NCBI GenBank assembly: GCA_013339765.2
Contig: CM023449.1
Coordinates: 119,850,957 to 119,914,956 of the forward strand
From: Haemaphysalis longicornis
Lineage: Eukaryota > Arthropoda > Arachnida > Ixodida > Ixodidae
DNA: 64,000 nucleotides
Direction of reading: 5' to 3'
Of this stretch, positions 21,792-33,726 are shown one piece after another. Within the stretch, counting starts at the first letter, position 1. Each line of letters begins with the position of its first letter. The position numbers and the translations under genes are program-made. The notes beneath the pieces were generated by a model that was given only the letters and a program-made list of their open reading frames with translations, ran no database searches and had not been told where the DNA came from.

Positions 21792-23646
21792 ACTTGACCG
21801 GCTGCGCCACAAGAAGAAACAGTTGTACCGTAGCGCAGTATTATCTGATAGCAGCGAAAGGTGGTCAGCCTATCGAAACGTAAACCTTGAATATAAGCAT
21901 GCGCTTCTTACAGCAAAACGTCACTTTTTTTTATTAAAACGTTGCCCTCTTTGCTACATACTAACCCTCGTAAATTTTGGTCAACAGTGAATGGTTCTAA
22001 AAAGGACACGATCTAGTTGTGCGATCATGACGGTTGTGTGATACCACCGGATGAGTGCCTTCCAAAATGCCTTTGTTCTTTCTTTTTGTAATAGTGTTTC
22101 TACTGTGTTACCCAAAGTTGATAATGTGCATTTCCCGCCTATGTACCCAATTGTTGTTGATTGGGGGGGAATTAGTATATTAATTCAGAACCTAAAGGTA
22201 TCCTGCCCCGGTGCTGATAGTGTCACTGGCAGTTCTTGACGCTAACCGAAATATACTCGTCACTAATATTGTCAAAGCTGTTTTCGCAATATTTGAAGTT
22301 TTCTGTGCTGCCGAGCTACTGGAAGGCGGGAAGGGTGGTGCCAGTTCCGAAGCAATGTTATGCGTCCAACCCTTTTAACTAGAGGCCCATTACACTCGCG
22401 AGTATCCCCTGCAAACTGCTTGAGCACGTAATCCATTCCAATTTGATAATTTTCATCGAGGACAACAAATTTTCTGATAACCACCAGCATGGTTTCAGAA
22501 AGTATTTTTCATGTGAAACGCAACTTTTTCACTAATTTATTTTCCATAACAGACCGGGGTGCCATTGTCGATTGCATTTTTCTAGATTTTCAAAAAGTGT
22601 TCAATTCAGTTTCTCATCAACTTCTTTTGTTCAAACATGGCACTCTTAACATAAAGACGCAGCTTACTCATTTGGATAGAGTGTTTTTTTGTCTAATCGA
22701 ACACAATATGTAAGTGATAACAATTGTAACTCCCCGTTGCAACACGTAACATCTGTGTTAGGTTTTGTGTTAGGTCCCTTACTGATCCTAATTTATAATA
22801 ATGACCTTTATAAGAACATTTCTTCTACAATTAGTATTTTTGCTGATGATTGCGTGATTTATCGTCAAATAACTAACCCGGCAGATTCCGTCTCTCTCCA
22901 ATTCGACATTAATTGGCTGTTGCAACTTAACGTTAACAAATGTTAAATAATGAGAGTTTCTTCTGGCGTCAAGCAGTATAACCCGTCTGACATATTTCCG
23001 TACGAACTTAACAATGTACTTTACCCTCTGTCTCTTCTTATAAATAACTTGGCGTCCACATTAGCACTAATCTGCAGGGGCATGAACATATTATTATGTT
23101 ACTATGGTAATCGCATGCTTGCCTTCTTACGCCCTAATTTTGCTCTTGCTCCAGTGTCTTTAAAGCTCTTACATTAAACCACTTGTTAGATCAAAATTAG
23201 AGTATGCATCATCGGTTTGGGACCTTCATATGGTGGTGTTCTCTTCATCCTTAGAAGCCATTCAGAACCGGTCTGCTCGATTCACTGTCACAAACTTCTC
23301 ACGAACTGCTAGCATCACGGCAATTAAATCTTCTCTTAAACACAGTGACCTTGCTGATAGAAGGAGAATTGCGCGCTTGTGCCTTTTTCCTAATATTTAC
23401 TTTACTCACCCCATTCTAAAACAGGCTCAAATTTCTGCTCCATCATACAACTCCGCAAGTAACGGTCACAGCTTCAAGGTATGGGTTCCTAACTGTCGCG
23501 CTAACCCTTACTTTTACTCGTTCATTCCTAACACCTGCGACGACTGGAACCACCTCCCCGCCTCTTTCACCAGCATCCCGGATCCTACACCGTTCAAAAC
23601 GGCTGTAACTAATATTGTATGTAATGTTAGCCACTTCTCTCTGTAA
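21792..23646 (+). pseudogene. LINE reverse transcriptase and C-terminal region, inactivated
   Basis: It resumes with RLRHKKKQLYRSAVLSDSSE, then RT motifs in shifting frames: SIPCKLLEHVIHSNL, DNHQHGF-KYFSCETQL, CIFLDFQKVFNSVSH, SVLGFVLGPLLILIYNND and FADD (22839-22850). The C-terminal part (EAIQNRSARFTVTNFSRTAS, DLADRRRIARL, DWNHLPASF) is one 138-codon open frame ending at 23646. In the first catalytic motif the usual FDSV is FNSV. Multiple frame changes make it non-functional. Confidence 0.82.
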
Positions 23647-23690
23647 CGACTTCGGGCTTTGATACTATTTTATTAAAAATAAAAAAAGTG

Positions 23691-23894
23691 AAGCGAGGTC
23701 ACCCATGCGATCCCGTGTTTGCAGTAGTGCAACCCATGACGAGCGGTTTCCGAGAGCGGCAACACCGCGGGGGAGGCAATGGGGAGAGTCGCAGTTTTCC
23801 CTCTTAAGCCCTCATTTTAACTCTCAATAAGCGGCGTAACAAAACGCGTGAGGCTCGTGCACGCACTGCGTGACCCTAGTGCGTGACCAAATAA
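23691..23894. other. Flank between LINE 3' end and minisatellite
   Basis: GC-richer sequence with GGCAACACCGCGGGGGAGGC; no element recognised. Confidence 0.35.
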
Positions 23895-24175
23895 AAGGTG
23901 TACTCCCGAGTACAGCACTAAGGAGCGCTACTCGCGAATGAATGTTCTTATGAGTATATTAATCGCTAGCACTGTACTCACGAATACATGCACTCAAGGT
24001 AGTACTAATGAGCACTGTACTCTCGAGTACATGTATTCAGTATTGTAGTCACTCATCATGGTACTCACTGTTGAGTCTGCGTCTGTACTCACTCATCAAT
24101 GCACTCACTTGTGAGTTTGAGTGCAAACGAGTAAAAATGATTATACTCACGAGTGAGTACGCGGTCCCACTTTAT
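23895..24175. repeat. Degenerate ACTCACTCGTACT-type minisatellite, right block
   Basis: Units such as GTACTCACGAATACATGCAC, GTACTCTCGAGTACATG and GTACTCACTCATCAATGC repeat with heavy degeneracy, some as palindromes (TACTCTCGAGTA). Composition and unit match 16421-16745, so the two blocks were probably one array before the LINE inserted. Confidence 0.7.
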
Positions 24176-24898
24176 TCACGCGACAATAACGTGGATTTCT
24201 TGGAGGGTTTTTTGGACCTCGATGCGTACAGGACAATGGCGTGTTACTCGAGGTTCACATGGCTGGCGCCTAGTTGACGTGGCGCACAATTGGCCACGCA
24301 TTGTAAGTGTCCCAATAAGTACGACTGGGTTTCTGGTGGTGTCCACATGTGTCACCCGTAGGTTGCCGACTCCTAGCGCGTACCCACGCAGTACCTCTGA
24401 GACGAAACGCCAATCGCTTCATTCACAAACTGTGTGCAGCTGAGTCCAAATGAGAAGGTTCCAAATGCCCAGCAAGGAGACAAAACTGCCCTTTGAACGT
24501 CCATTTTTACGGTGGCTTTCATCTGGCCTATTTAAGATGTCGCGTTGAATTACAACCCATTGATTCGTTACATCCCTCGCGAGATATGTAACATCGACCA
24601 TGACACACGCATCTTGCGAAATGGGCCGTAATGACCCACCAGAGATGTCCTTATTGGCTACACGTGGCCGCCGATAGTTGACGTGAAGCATAGCCCACAA
24701 ATTACGACATGCACATTGAGGATTTGCATCAAGTCGCGACCAGGTGGTACACGTGCGTCAGCATTGAGTCGCGTGATTCAAAGATCTCTCGCATGATCCT
24801 CCGTCATCTACAAATAAGTAATGGACCAGCCGATGACGTACTGATAACGTACCCTCGGCTCAACCGTGTTTCGTTCGAGGGTACTCGAACAAACGTAG
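24176..24898. other. No gene; weak ~400-bp-spaced similarity
   Basis: TAGTTGACGTG occurs at about 24272 and again at about 24675, in similar context, hinting at an old duplication. No element class recognised. Confidence 0.3.
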
Positions 24899-24903
24899 AT
24901 GAC

Positions 24904-25461
24904 TGTTATGAATGGCCACGTGAGTGATTGGCCGGGCAAGTGAGCCAGCCAGAACGACAGCGAAGATGACAAGGAAGAGGGGCCACGCGGGAGTGATTTC
25001 GAGGGATCGAAGGACGACGGCTGGGAGGCAGGCGCCGCAACAGGGCGCGGTTACGTCGAAAACGACCCCGTGGGAAACCTGGTCCACGGGCCATCTGAAA
25101 CAACACCGTTGCTGCGCTCCGTGAAGGCGCGAGGGCGAGTCTGGGCACCGTCATCGCGGTTATGGTGCGCAAATTGCTGATGCTCTCTTCCTGCTATTGG
25201 GCGCTGCCGTTCCTGCTGTTGAGCCGCTAGAAACACATCGCGGCGGAATATGAGCTCAATCGCCACCGGGCATTGCCTCGGAACGTTCGAAATGCGGGTC
25301 TATTTTCGAACTGCTGACTGTGCTCCCGTGTCGCCAGAAACCCGTCCTGTCTATAACGTCTGCCGTCCACCATTTTGTGCTTGTCCTTCATCCTGTATAT
25401 AGTGTTCGACGTGTTAACAGTGTTCGACTCTGGCAGCGTGGCCCATGGCTCATTCATAACA
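24904..25461 (+). mobile_element. Solo LTR (558 bp)
   Basis: The sequence starts TGTTATGAATG and ends CATTCATAACA, a perfect 11-bp inverted repeat with the canonical TG...CA ends. It is flanked by identical ATGAC at 24899-24903 and 25462-25466. A TATA-like CTGTATATAG lies at about 25393. No primer-binding site, gag or pol follows, so this is a solo LTR left by recombination. A 5-bp duplication fits Ty3/Gypsy, Copia or BEL elements. The strand is inferred from the TATA-like box. Confidence 0.8.
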
Positions 25462-25466
25462 ATGAC

Positions 25467-26993
25467 AAGGACGGGGTAGCGTTAGATTCAAAGGTAAGGA
25501 CATTAGGAGGGAGATAGCAGGAAGTGGGAAAAGGGGAGATGAGTTTACCGGTCGCAGAAAGGCGGGATGAGAATAGAATGCAGGGTGGGTGCAGCAGACA
25601 TTATGCGAATTGATGACAGGGAGAAGTGTGAGGCTAGCGTAGAAATGTGGGACAGGAATTGGGGGAGGCGCGGTATGATATCAGGGAAAGGGGAGGAATT
25701 TAAAGCCGCATGAGGGGCGTTACACGGCTTAAGCAGCAAAGACGCTATCGTCTTTAGACCATAATTTGCTGGGAATCAAACGTATACTGGGTTAATATTT
25801 ACGTTTGCTGTGCACGTTAAGGGGCAAATTTACATTACACTTTGAGGGCTTTGTTGTCGCTTAATCCATAATGTGAAGTGTCTCTCTTTATCCTGAATGT
25901 TCAATTACAGAATCAGATCTTTGCTTGATCTCCACCTCATAACTAGAAAATGCCTTCTTTCTTTCAAACTTTTCCAGATGTATGAAAAATTTCCACGTTT
26001 TTGTGTATTGAGTTCTACAATATACGCCTGAGTCGGAAGGGAGCTCATTATATTTAAGATGCCTTCCTGTAACAAGACACCGCCTCTGCAGAAGTTCATC
26101 CCATGTAGTGCTAGCTGAGTGCAAAACGGAGTTTAGAACTTTTCATACAGTTTTTCGAAAAGCCAAAGGTAAGAGCAAAGCAATCATCCAACCTAATGGC
26201 TAATGCGCTCGATGAGTTGAATTGAACTAGTTCCCCACGGCGAGAATTGGGGAATAATGACATCTACGAAAACATTACACCTCAGAAGAGCGAACTAATT
26301 TTATCTTGATATAACTTTGGTGTCGTTAGCAGTATTTATAAGCTCACCTTTTCTTGTAAAACACACCGAAATTACCGCGTTAGTATTAACAAATCTCAAT
26401 TATTTCGTGCCAAAAGAGTAGAAAACAACGCTTCAACTTAGGCCAGCTTGGTCATGTGGTCAAATCCGGGAAACTCAAAAATACGTGGCGCAGCATTAAT
26501 CAGTGTGGGTACACTGGAGGCTTATGAGGCATACTTATGGTTTGCAGGTCACCTGGGTTCAGCTCCGTTGTTGCAACTGTCCGACGTAGAACTGGCTACT
26601 GTTTTGTGCCTAGGCCTCATGAACCGCACCAGAGGTGCCAGGGGGTGGCTCAAAGGCTTGACATGGCCTTCACGTTTCTAAGCGTTATTTTTGCACTTCT
26701 GAGCAACGTTTGTACACCTAGGTATGGCGACTTTCACTTAATTCTGTTTTAAATCTTGTATTCTGCTTTTACGCTCGTTACTATAACAGAATTGAATAAA
26801 TCTGTACTCCACTTTTACTGCGTGCCACATCGTTCAATTCAAACAGTGTTCCTGTTCAGCATTCACAGCTAAGAAATGTTGCGCCTCATCAATTTGCAAT
26901 ATATTGGGCAGACTTCTGGCGCTAGGGTTGTTCCGGGCCTCTGCCTCAACAATGCCTTGTAGCTTGAAGAGGCCTGCCTGACATCCAAAAAAC
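25467..26993. other. No recognisable feature
   Basis: A purine-rich stretch (25500-25720) is followed by ordinary AT-rich sequence. No element ends or motifs seen. Confidence 0.4.
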
Positions 26994-26997
26994 TTAA

Positions 26998-27360
26998 AGG
27001 AGTACTGACACGAAATTTTGAAGCGGAGATAACTTCGTAGATAGATTGGTGTGAACACAAATGCATCATCTGCAACATATTAGCGGCAAATACAGCGTTG
27101 AAATTATTTACAATCAATTTTAAAGTTGATTGTAAATTTTAAAGTTGATTGCAATTTTAACCGAGCTGCCAGCGAATGACCTAGAGCAGTCGACACTCCC
27201 TGTATGTGGAGTAAATAAACAACATCGAAACACGTCACGAGTTTGTGTTGGCTGCTTCCGTACTGCCGGCGTTTATATCCGGTTCGCCGCTCTGGTGGGA
27301 CGTCGGAAGTTCTGCTCTGGTGCAACGCCCTCACACGGCCCTTGCACAGTGGGTTAGTAG
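26998..27360 (+). mobile_element. TTAA-flanked MITE-like element, one end seen
   Basis: TTAA at 26994-26997 is followed by AGGAGTACTGACACGAAATT and GAAGCGGAGATAACTTCG. The same GGAGTACTGACACGAAATTT block lies inside the element at 30315-31036. The far end was not found, so the stated right edge is only approximate. It includes the hairpin at 27109-27134. Confidence 0.5.
27109..27134. repeat. Perfect 9-bp-stem hairpin and short tandem duplication
   Basis: TACAATCAA, an 8-base spacer and TTGATTGTA form the hairpin. AAAGTTGATTG is then repeated about 18 bp downstream. Confidence 0.8.
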
Positions 27361-30310
27361 CGATGTCACGAACCTGTGGTCGTAGTCAGGAATTTCAATG
27401 GGGATGTGTAACTAATGAAAACGGAGTGGTTTGCGCGTTTTCGCTCCGTGACTTTTGGCTTGCGATACCGGACCGACATGGACCGACCGACTACACTGGC
27501 GCGTACGTGTGTCATTTTGTCGTTATCAAAGAATGTATTCAGTTGCGAGTGTGCTGATCAGTGTACGTTACAGCGCAAAGTTGTCCTCGCCGTCGCTCAG
27601 TGACAACCAGTCATGCAATAAAGCTTTCGCACTAAGTTTTCTTACTATGACGTTTTCAGCTGCTGTGTGCTTTCAGGCGGAATGAACTTGAAGTTGTATA
27701 CACTTTGCCGGTGTTTTTCCCATAAGGCAGCCTGGCAGACTAAAAAAAGGTTGAATATTTTCTGGAATGAAAAAGCTAGACAAAGAAACACAGCTTTGCG
27801 GACAAAACTTGTTAAATTGCAATTGGTTACGCCAGCGCACCCTGAGTAATTTACGAAATGTTGCACAATCTCGTCCTTGTCACCACTGGTAGATCTCCAT
27901 ACAATGCAACCTGCACGCACTCGTTGGAGAGCGAGGAAGGTTTGTTTACTTGAGTAAACTTTCTTTTGCCCCAATCATACGGAATCGGATCATACGCGTT
28001 TGGCTAATAAACCCCTTCTTCTTATGCATGGGTAAAGTAACTATTGTGTAAAATTAACACAAATGGTTGGTAAAAAGCACTGGACATCTTATTCCCGATT
28101 TATAACCTCCAAGTAAACTGCCCTAAATAATACTGCAATACAAATACTCAATTGGCGGAAGCACAATTGTTACAAAATATTAAACATGGAAAGATTCATA
28201 TCAGGTACGAACGAAAGAGAGAGTGTTCTACTGTCTCAAAATATCCACTAGGCGCGGATTTTGTTTTATTCGTAAACACACGACAGTCACAAGGGCGTCG
28301 GTATAAGCATGGCGCAGAGCTAAACGGACCCTTCACAAAGTCTAGATTCTGAAAAAGGACGTTATAATGCCAGTCTCAGCGTGTTCACACACGCAAGTGC
28401 GGCTTAGAAAGGAGATCAGTAAAGTGGGTCGTTATGTGCGATGAACCATATCCCACAGTACTGCATGCACTGTGACCAATCAACAAGAAGGGAGCATTGT
28501 TTCAGGGCGGCCACATATCACACAGAATAGTCTAATGGCTCAAATGCCCACTTTTGCGGAGCCATGGTAAAAGATTCTGCTTAGGAGGTAGCAAAATGCG
28601 GCTGGTTTACCCAATGAAGTAAAAGGCGTTGTGTGGCTATATCGCGCCATGAAAACAGTTTGCAGTGAAAAGCAGAAACCTGGGTGATTCAGGACGTAGA
28701 CAGGGACGCAATCCTCTGCCATGGCCGTTCAATAAACTGGCTATATTTGATTTAAACTGCTGTTACAGCCCTGCCACATGGTCGCTTCGAATGCCGTCCG
28801 AAGGATTTGGAACGCTTCGTGGATCGATGAAGGCAGTGTACATCTTTTGTGCACGTCTAAGCGCGTGTAGACAAGAGAAGTTTGGAAAGCTTTCTTGTAG
28901 CAGCGTTATCACCAAAATATATCTCGCACCATGTTAGTGCCGACCTTCTTGCCATGTAAAAGGAGGAAAATGCACTAGTTCGCTCAGACATACCCATTTT
29001 TGGATTGCAGTGGTCGGCGTTACAGCTATGAGATCAGGAGCCATGTTGCTTTGGTCTTTTATAATGATTCGCTGCTGTTAACGCATGTGAAGCTCTCACA
29101 AAATCGCGGTGCATTCAGAATGGATCATCATTTACAAGCTGATATTCCGAATAGCATACCTGCAGAAAGGTTGGTGGACCTTCACTACGGTGCTTAGACA
29201 GGGAGACTCAAAGCCCCTATTGCCGCCAATAACCGTTCCCAACTAATGTTTGCTTCAAACGTGCTGACGACTGTCATCTCGCAGGCGCAGTTTTCCTGTT
29301 TCGGTTTCGATGTAGTCCATTGGAGGAGAAGAAATAACACCGCCCTGAGCTAATGACGTATATTTTCGCCGTGCTCTATGGAACCACCAAATTATTTTTC
29401 CGGGTATCATATTCTGAAAGCTCTTCTTTTCTGTGGTCACATAGCTAGCGCGGCTTCCGTGTGACGAATATCTTCGAGGCTACCTGCCAAACCGCAGCTC
29501 TCAGGTTGCGGATAAAAGACGCGTCATCGCCCCGTTTAGCGCGCTCATATACTGGCACAGGATGCAAATGAATGGAAGCAAAGTAGAACTCTGAAATAAC
29601 CGGCATTTTGGGTTTTCCGCGGTCCATTATTACGGTGCTGCTCGATTAGAGCTCATTCCGCTCATCACCTCCTTTCTTTGGCTGTCTGCTGTGCACTTAT
29701 ACCCACAGAGAACTTCATTTTCTCTGGGAGGTACGCTTGAGTGTTGCGTTGTTACGCAGGTTTTATAACGTCTTTGAAGCGAGGACTGCGGCACACGCCA
29801 CTGTGTCATATTGATCGAGGGCAAAAAGTTCGCCACGTGTCGTGTCGCCATCATTATAGACAATTTGGTGTTGCAGAGTAGGATGTCGAAGGAACATTTA
29901 TGCTGCAGAGACAGTGAAGTCTTGCGAAAGCGGGCAACGGTGTTACCCTGTTTTTACCTGCGGCTGAATGCAAATGTAAAAAAAAAACTCGTTTGCAGAA
30001 ATTGAACCAGGGATTCCTCGTTCATTGCGTGCAAGCGTTGTGCCATCCGCGACCGGTTGGGAGCGTTTTAAAGGAGGAGCAAGGCTGGGGCGCAGGTGTC
30101 CCTAATGGATGTCCTGAGAGCCGGTCGTAAGAATAATGAAAACACAAGCCAACGTTGCTCTCGCCATTTTTGACACGGGCAATTACAACACTGCCATTAG
30201 AGCACGTGCATTTGGGGGCAGCGGCCATTGCGTAGTTGTGAACTTTGTAAATAGAAATCGATCACACAGGCTGCACAATACGCCCGCAGCAGTCTAGAGC
30301 CAGTGCTTCT
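27361..30310. other. No gene recognised; possible tRNA-like relic at ~30000-30055
   Basis: On the minus strand near 30000-30055 a TGGCACAACGC (A-box-like) and GGTTCAATTTC (B-box-like) are spaced as in a tRNA-headed SINE, but the body is not recognisable. The remaining sequence shows only short frames without motifs. Confidence 0.3.
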
Positions 30311-30314
30311 TCAA

Positions 30315-31036
30315 GGAAATGGCACTGACACGTCAACTTGAATGTTTGCAAATGAGAACTTTGGAGAGTACATATGTTCACATCATTTGACCTCGCTGAA
30401 AATTGTAACTTTTTTGTTCGAAAGTTATGAAGCTCCGGACTCTAAGCATCTCACATTCATTTCCGCGGCTGTTATCTCCGCACGGAGTACTGACACGAAA
30501 TTTTCGTGTTGCGTTTTTCTCGCTTTTATGGGTGCCTACAAGCCCGCTTATCATAGAATGGCACACTACACGCCTGATCACAGTGCAAACAATTATTCAC
30601 GGCGTCGTTTATTCGTATCAGCTTCGGTTTTGACAAAACGAACGCCGAGCGGCCGCCATGACAGGAGGGCGCCCATGACGTCACCATGCCGGTCTGGACG
30701 CACGCGCGAGCCAGCGCACGCGCTCCAAGATCGGCCGAAGTTTTCGCCGTCCTCACGTGCCCGAACAGCATGGCGTGAGTCCCAAAAACATGACGTGTAT
30801 ATATAGAGCGTAGCACGCGAGCACTGCTTGCGTCATGGAAGCCCGGACGTCACCAGTATGGGGCAAGGAGCAGATGTCACGCTGGCCCGCTTCCGGCTTT
30901 CTGGTGAGGGCAAAGGTTAAAATGGATTAGAACCATGTTATACTGAACAGTTACCGTTGAAACTTGCTGGGGTCCTGATAAAAAGGAAGCATTTTACATA
31001 GTTATCTCAGCTTTGAAATTTTGGGTCACTATTTCT
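30315..31036. mobile_element. TTAA-type non-autonomous DNA element
   Basis: The left end GGAAATGGCACTGACACG (after TCAA at 30311) and the right end, in reverse complement AGAAATAGTGACCC (before TTAA at 31037), form an imperfect inverted repeat. The interior has GGAGTACTGACACGAAATTT (30485) shared with the element at 26998. The interior is GC-richer than the ends (GACGTCACC, CGCGCGAGCC) and contains a TATATATA motif near 30798, but no transposase. A TTAA target recalls piggyBac; the class is inference. Confidence 0.5.
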
Positions 31037-31040
31037 TTAA

Positions 31041-33726
31041 GAATTCTTGGTTACTTTTTTGTAGGCTTGGTTGACAGGTGAAGCTGAGTCGTTTTGTTCT
31101 GTCCCATCTGTTACCTTATCGGCAGTACGGAGGGGTTAGGAAACATTTTTGTGTCATACGACAGCGGGAAGACGGGCTTAACCGCCGAATCCGTACAGCT
31201 TCTCTGCAGATAGGTACATTGCCTTGAAGTTGGGAAATGTCGTCCGCACGACCGTTGTTCTGTAAATCACCTAAATATTGCACTATTTTTTGCACAGGGA
31301 GTCGTAATATACTGGCAATACCTACGCTTTCCAAAGGTAGCCTAACCATGTAAGGACCGTTGATATGTGAGACGCTGACAAGGAGCTACGCGCAATTTTT
31401 AAATTTGAAAATTCTAGTTGAACACAGTTCTGAAGCAGTTGTTGCTGGTTATGGATGGGCCTTTCCATCGTTACGGAATTGTTTCATTCCAATCTCTGTA
31501 GCCCGAAACGAATATTTAGGACATCTTTCTCTTTCCATGAACGTCCAATCTTCAGAAAACTGTCGCAGGTTTTACCTACTAGGCAAATGCAGTTTTAATG
31601 GTTTGGCCCCATCCTGGAAAAGTTTAAAAAAATACACGTTTAATGCAAATTACAAATGTACTGTGTGATAGAAATCTTTATGACACCAGAGTGTGGTTTT
31701 CATGCGTGATATCGCCATAAAAACACAACAATCGTAACTACACAAATCTGCATAACTTATTTCAATTTCCTCACAGGAGCATCCGTTGGCTCCAGCGGAC
31801 TTCGCTCCCAGGTTAACCCGCTTCACCCGAACACAAGTAGAGGTGACGTGTGAAGTTTAATAACTACAACAGCGCAACGTCAGGCGAAGTCACCATTCTC
31901 ACCAGCATAAAAGGGCAGTTTAAGAAGACACAAAATAATGTATTTCTTCAGAACTTGTACAAAACCAGAAGATACGGCACGCAGTGAAACGACAAATCGT
32001 CTTCGCATCTTGTCACCCATTGTGAGACAGCCTTCGTTCCCAACGCCGTCAATAGTCGCATACTGGCCGTTACACTGAGCCACTAAAATTCCGGTACTAG
32101 GATGCATGCTAGTGAAATGCGCATCTTGCCCTATCCCATGCCCTAATGCGCCCTTGCCATAAACCCTAATCTTGCTAACATTACAAAGCTTCAACCGTTA
32201 AAAAGAGAGCTTTGCGGGCAATTTGAAATATTCCGCTTGACGCGCGCCGCGCAACTTTATGTAATGGGATATGCAGTAACGTCCACAAAATTCACCATCT
32301 GTGTAACGATACCTCCTTAAACGGTAGCAGTTGGGAACAAACACAAAATAGCAACTGTATTGCTCTGGCTACAAAAGTTGACACTGAATGGTCGTAGCTG
32401 TCCGACATGCCATTCTGAAAACGGCGCACTGCTTCCCTGCGGAGAGGACCATGAGAAAACAATCTCACTATGAAATTACTATGGCCTGTGTTGGAGGCGC
32501 ACGAAATTTGGAATGTTGTGTTAAAGGAGACTGTTGTTCCCAAGGTTCATTTTACAAGATGAGAGCTGACATCATCAAGCTAGAAAAGCTAACTGAATGC
32601 ATTAGTTGTAGTTGGATCATATGATGATATGACATGCAAATGATCATATGAATGCTACCCTATTTACATCCATGTCATATGCCAGTGGACGTACACCAAA
32701 ATATTATTCTCAGGCATCCACAAAATAAGACCTACAATTACTGGGATAGACATTTTAATAATGTTATTTCCGCGGCAAACGGTCTTCTCCTGTACCAGGA
32801 ACGACTCAGGCTTGACACGATGGGATCAAATACGGAAAACGAGAACGGGTGGAACAGAAAGAACGAACCACACTGCGCTGTGTGGTGTGTTTTTACGGGT
32901 CGTGCCATCCTTGGTTTTCGTATCACGTCAAAAGACGAACCACCCTCAGACCTCTTTGACAAACTAGAAATTATGAATATCCTAAGTCGCTTTAAATACC
33001 TGAAACCAGAGGCAGGAAGTCATTTCCAAGCTTACCCGGGGTGTCGTTTGGTTCGTGCACGTTTCTCGTTTCGTTAAGAAATTGCAAAAATGTAGGTAAG
33101 ATGACAGGATTTTTGTCGCAAAAGAACGTTGAAGTTTCTGCGACAGAGTGATTGCCCCGAGTCATTTCATGAGCAAGTCCCTCAAAAGAAAGAGAAAATC
33201 TTCGCGGCCTGGCGTGAATGAATTACGTATTAGGCGCCCCTCACAGGCAGCCATCTGTTCCTAAGAGAATCGGCAGATGCTTGAACGAGCGCCTAAAGAG
33301 GCACTCGTAGATCCTCCGAGCTTGTACTGCAAGCAATGGGGTGGTGAATTGAATGCGTTAAAGCGCTCGCGGCCTTACAAGACGACGGAGTTGCTGAAAC
33401 TATGTGACACGCGCCCCCGCGAGAGCTTCAAGGCGCGGCTTTAGATGAACTCAACGTGACCACACCGTGAAGGGCACTGCATTAAAAAGGACTCAGTTAA
33501 CTGGGAATTTGACATGCCTGTGGCCACTATCGGATGCGCCACATCATTTAATCTTGTCGGCCTTTGTGGTTCTTCAATGTTAGGGTGCTGGATTTGTTTT
33601 GCATAATATTGTCGCGTAAGAAAAACGTAGTGAGTTGTTCGTGCTAGCTACCGTTTGTCAGTAATACCTTTTACGGTCACCGGTTCATATTTACGGAGCA
33701 GGAGAACGCCAAGGAATATCTCTTAC
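31041..33726. other. No recognised gene
   Basis: The longest frame is 141 codons at 32652-33077 on the plus strand, with no recognisable domain. ATGATCATATG-type palindromes occur around 32615-32650. Intronic by position. Confidence 0.4.

Larger units (their letters stand above)
16955..23690 (+). mobile_element. CR1-like LINE, dead, interrupted by a mutator-like transposon
   Basis: In order: repeated 5' leader units (16955-17480), a reading frame carrying a 2A-like motif (to 17686), endonuclease remains (about 17950-18818), reverse transcriptase and C-terminal region (21792-23646), and a short A-rich 3' end at about 23674-23690. The protein order and the C-terminal motif (LEAIQNRSARF, then HSDLADRRRIARL) fit the CR1/Jockey-type group. 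Every domain has stops or frameshifts. The host frame breaks at 18818 and resumes at about 21795 exactly around the inserted DNA transposon. Confidence 0.82.
13430..33726 (-). other. Inferred ~20.3-kb phase-1 intron of the Sidestep-like gene
   Basis: The span between the donor of the V-type exon and the acceptor of the second exon. It begins GTAAGA and ends TTTGCAG on the minus strand. Both junctions are phase 1 and the joined protein reads through sensibly. The intron carries most of the nested transposons described here. The possibility of an additional small exon inside it cannot be excluded. Confidence 0.65.

Noticed and set aside
18810..21800. 9-bp target duplication for the mutator-like element
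   Set aside because: CTCTAAAGG and ACTTGACCG do not match well enough to be called a duplication; left unclaimed.
30022..30228. tRNA-like A and B boxes on the minus strand near 30000-30055
   Set aside because: Stems do not form and no SINE body follows, so only mentioned within the region description.
32652..33077. 141-codon plus frame
   Set aside because: No motif, and an overlapping frame is also open. It lies in the host intron.
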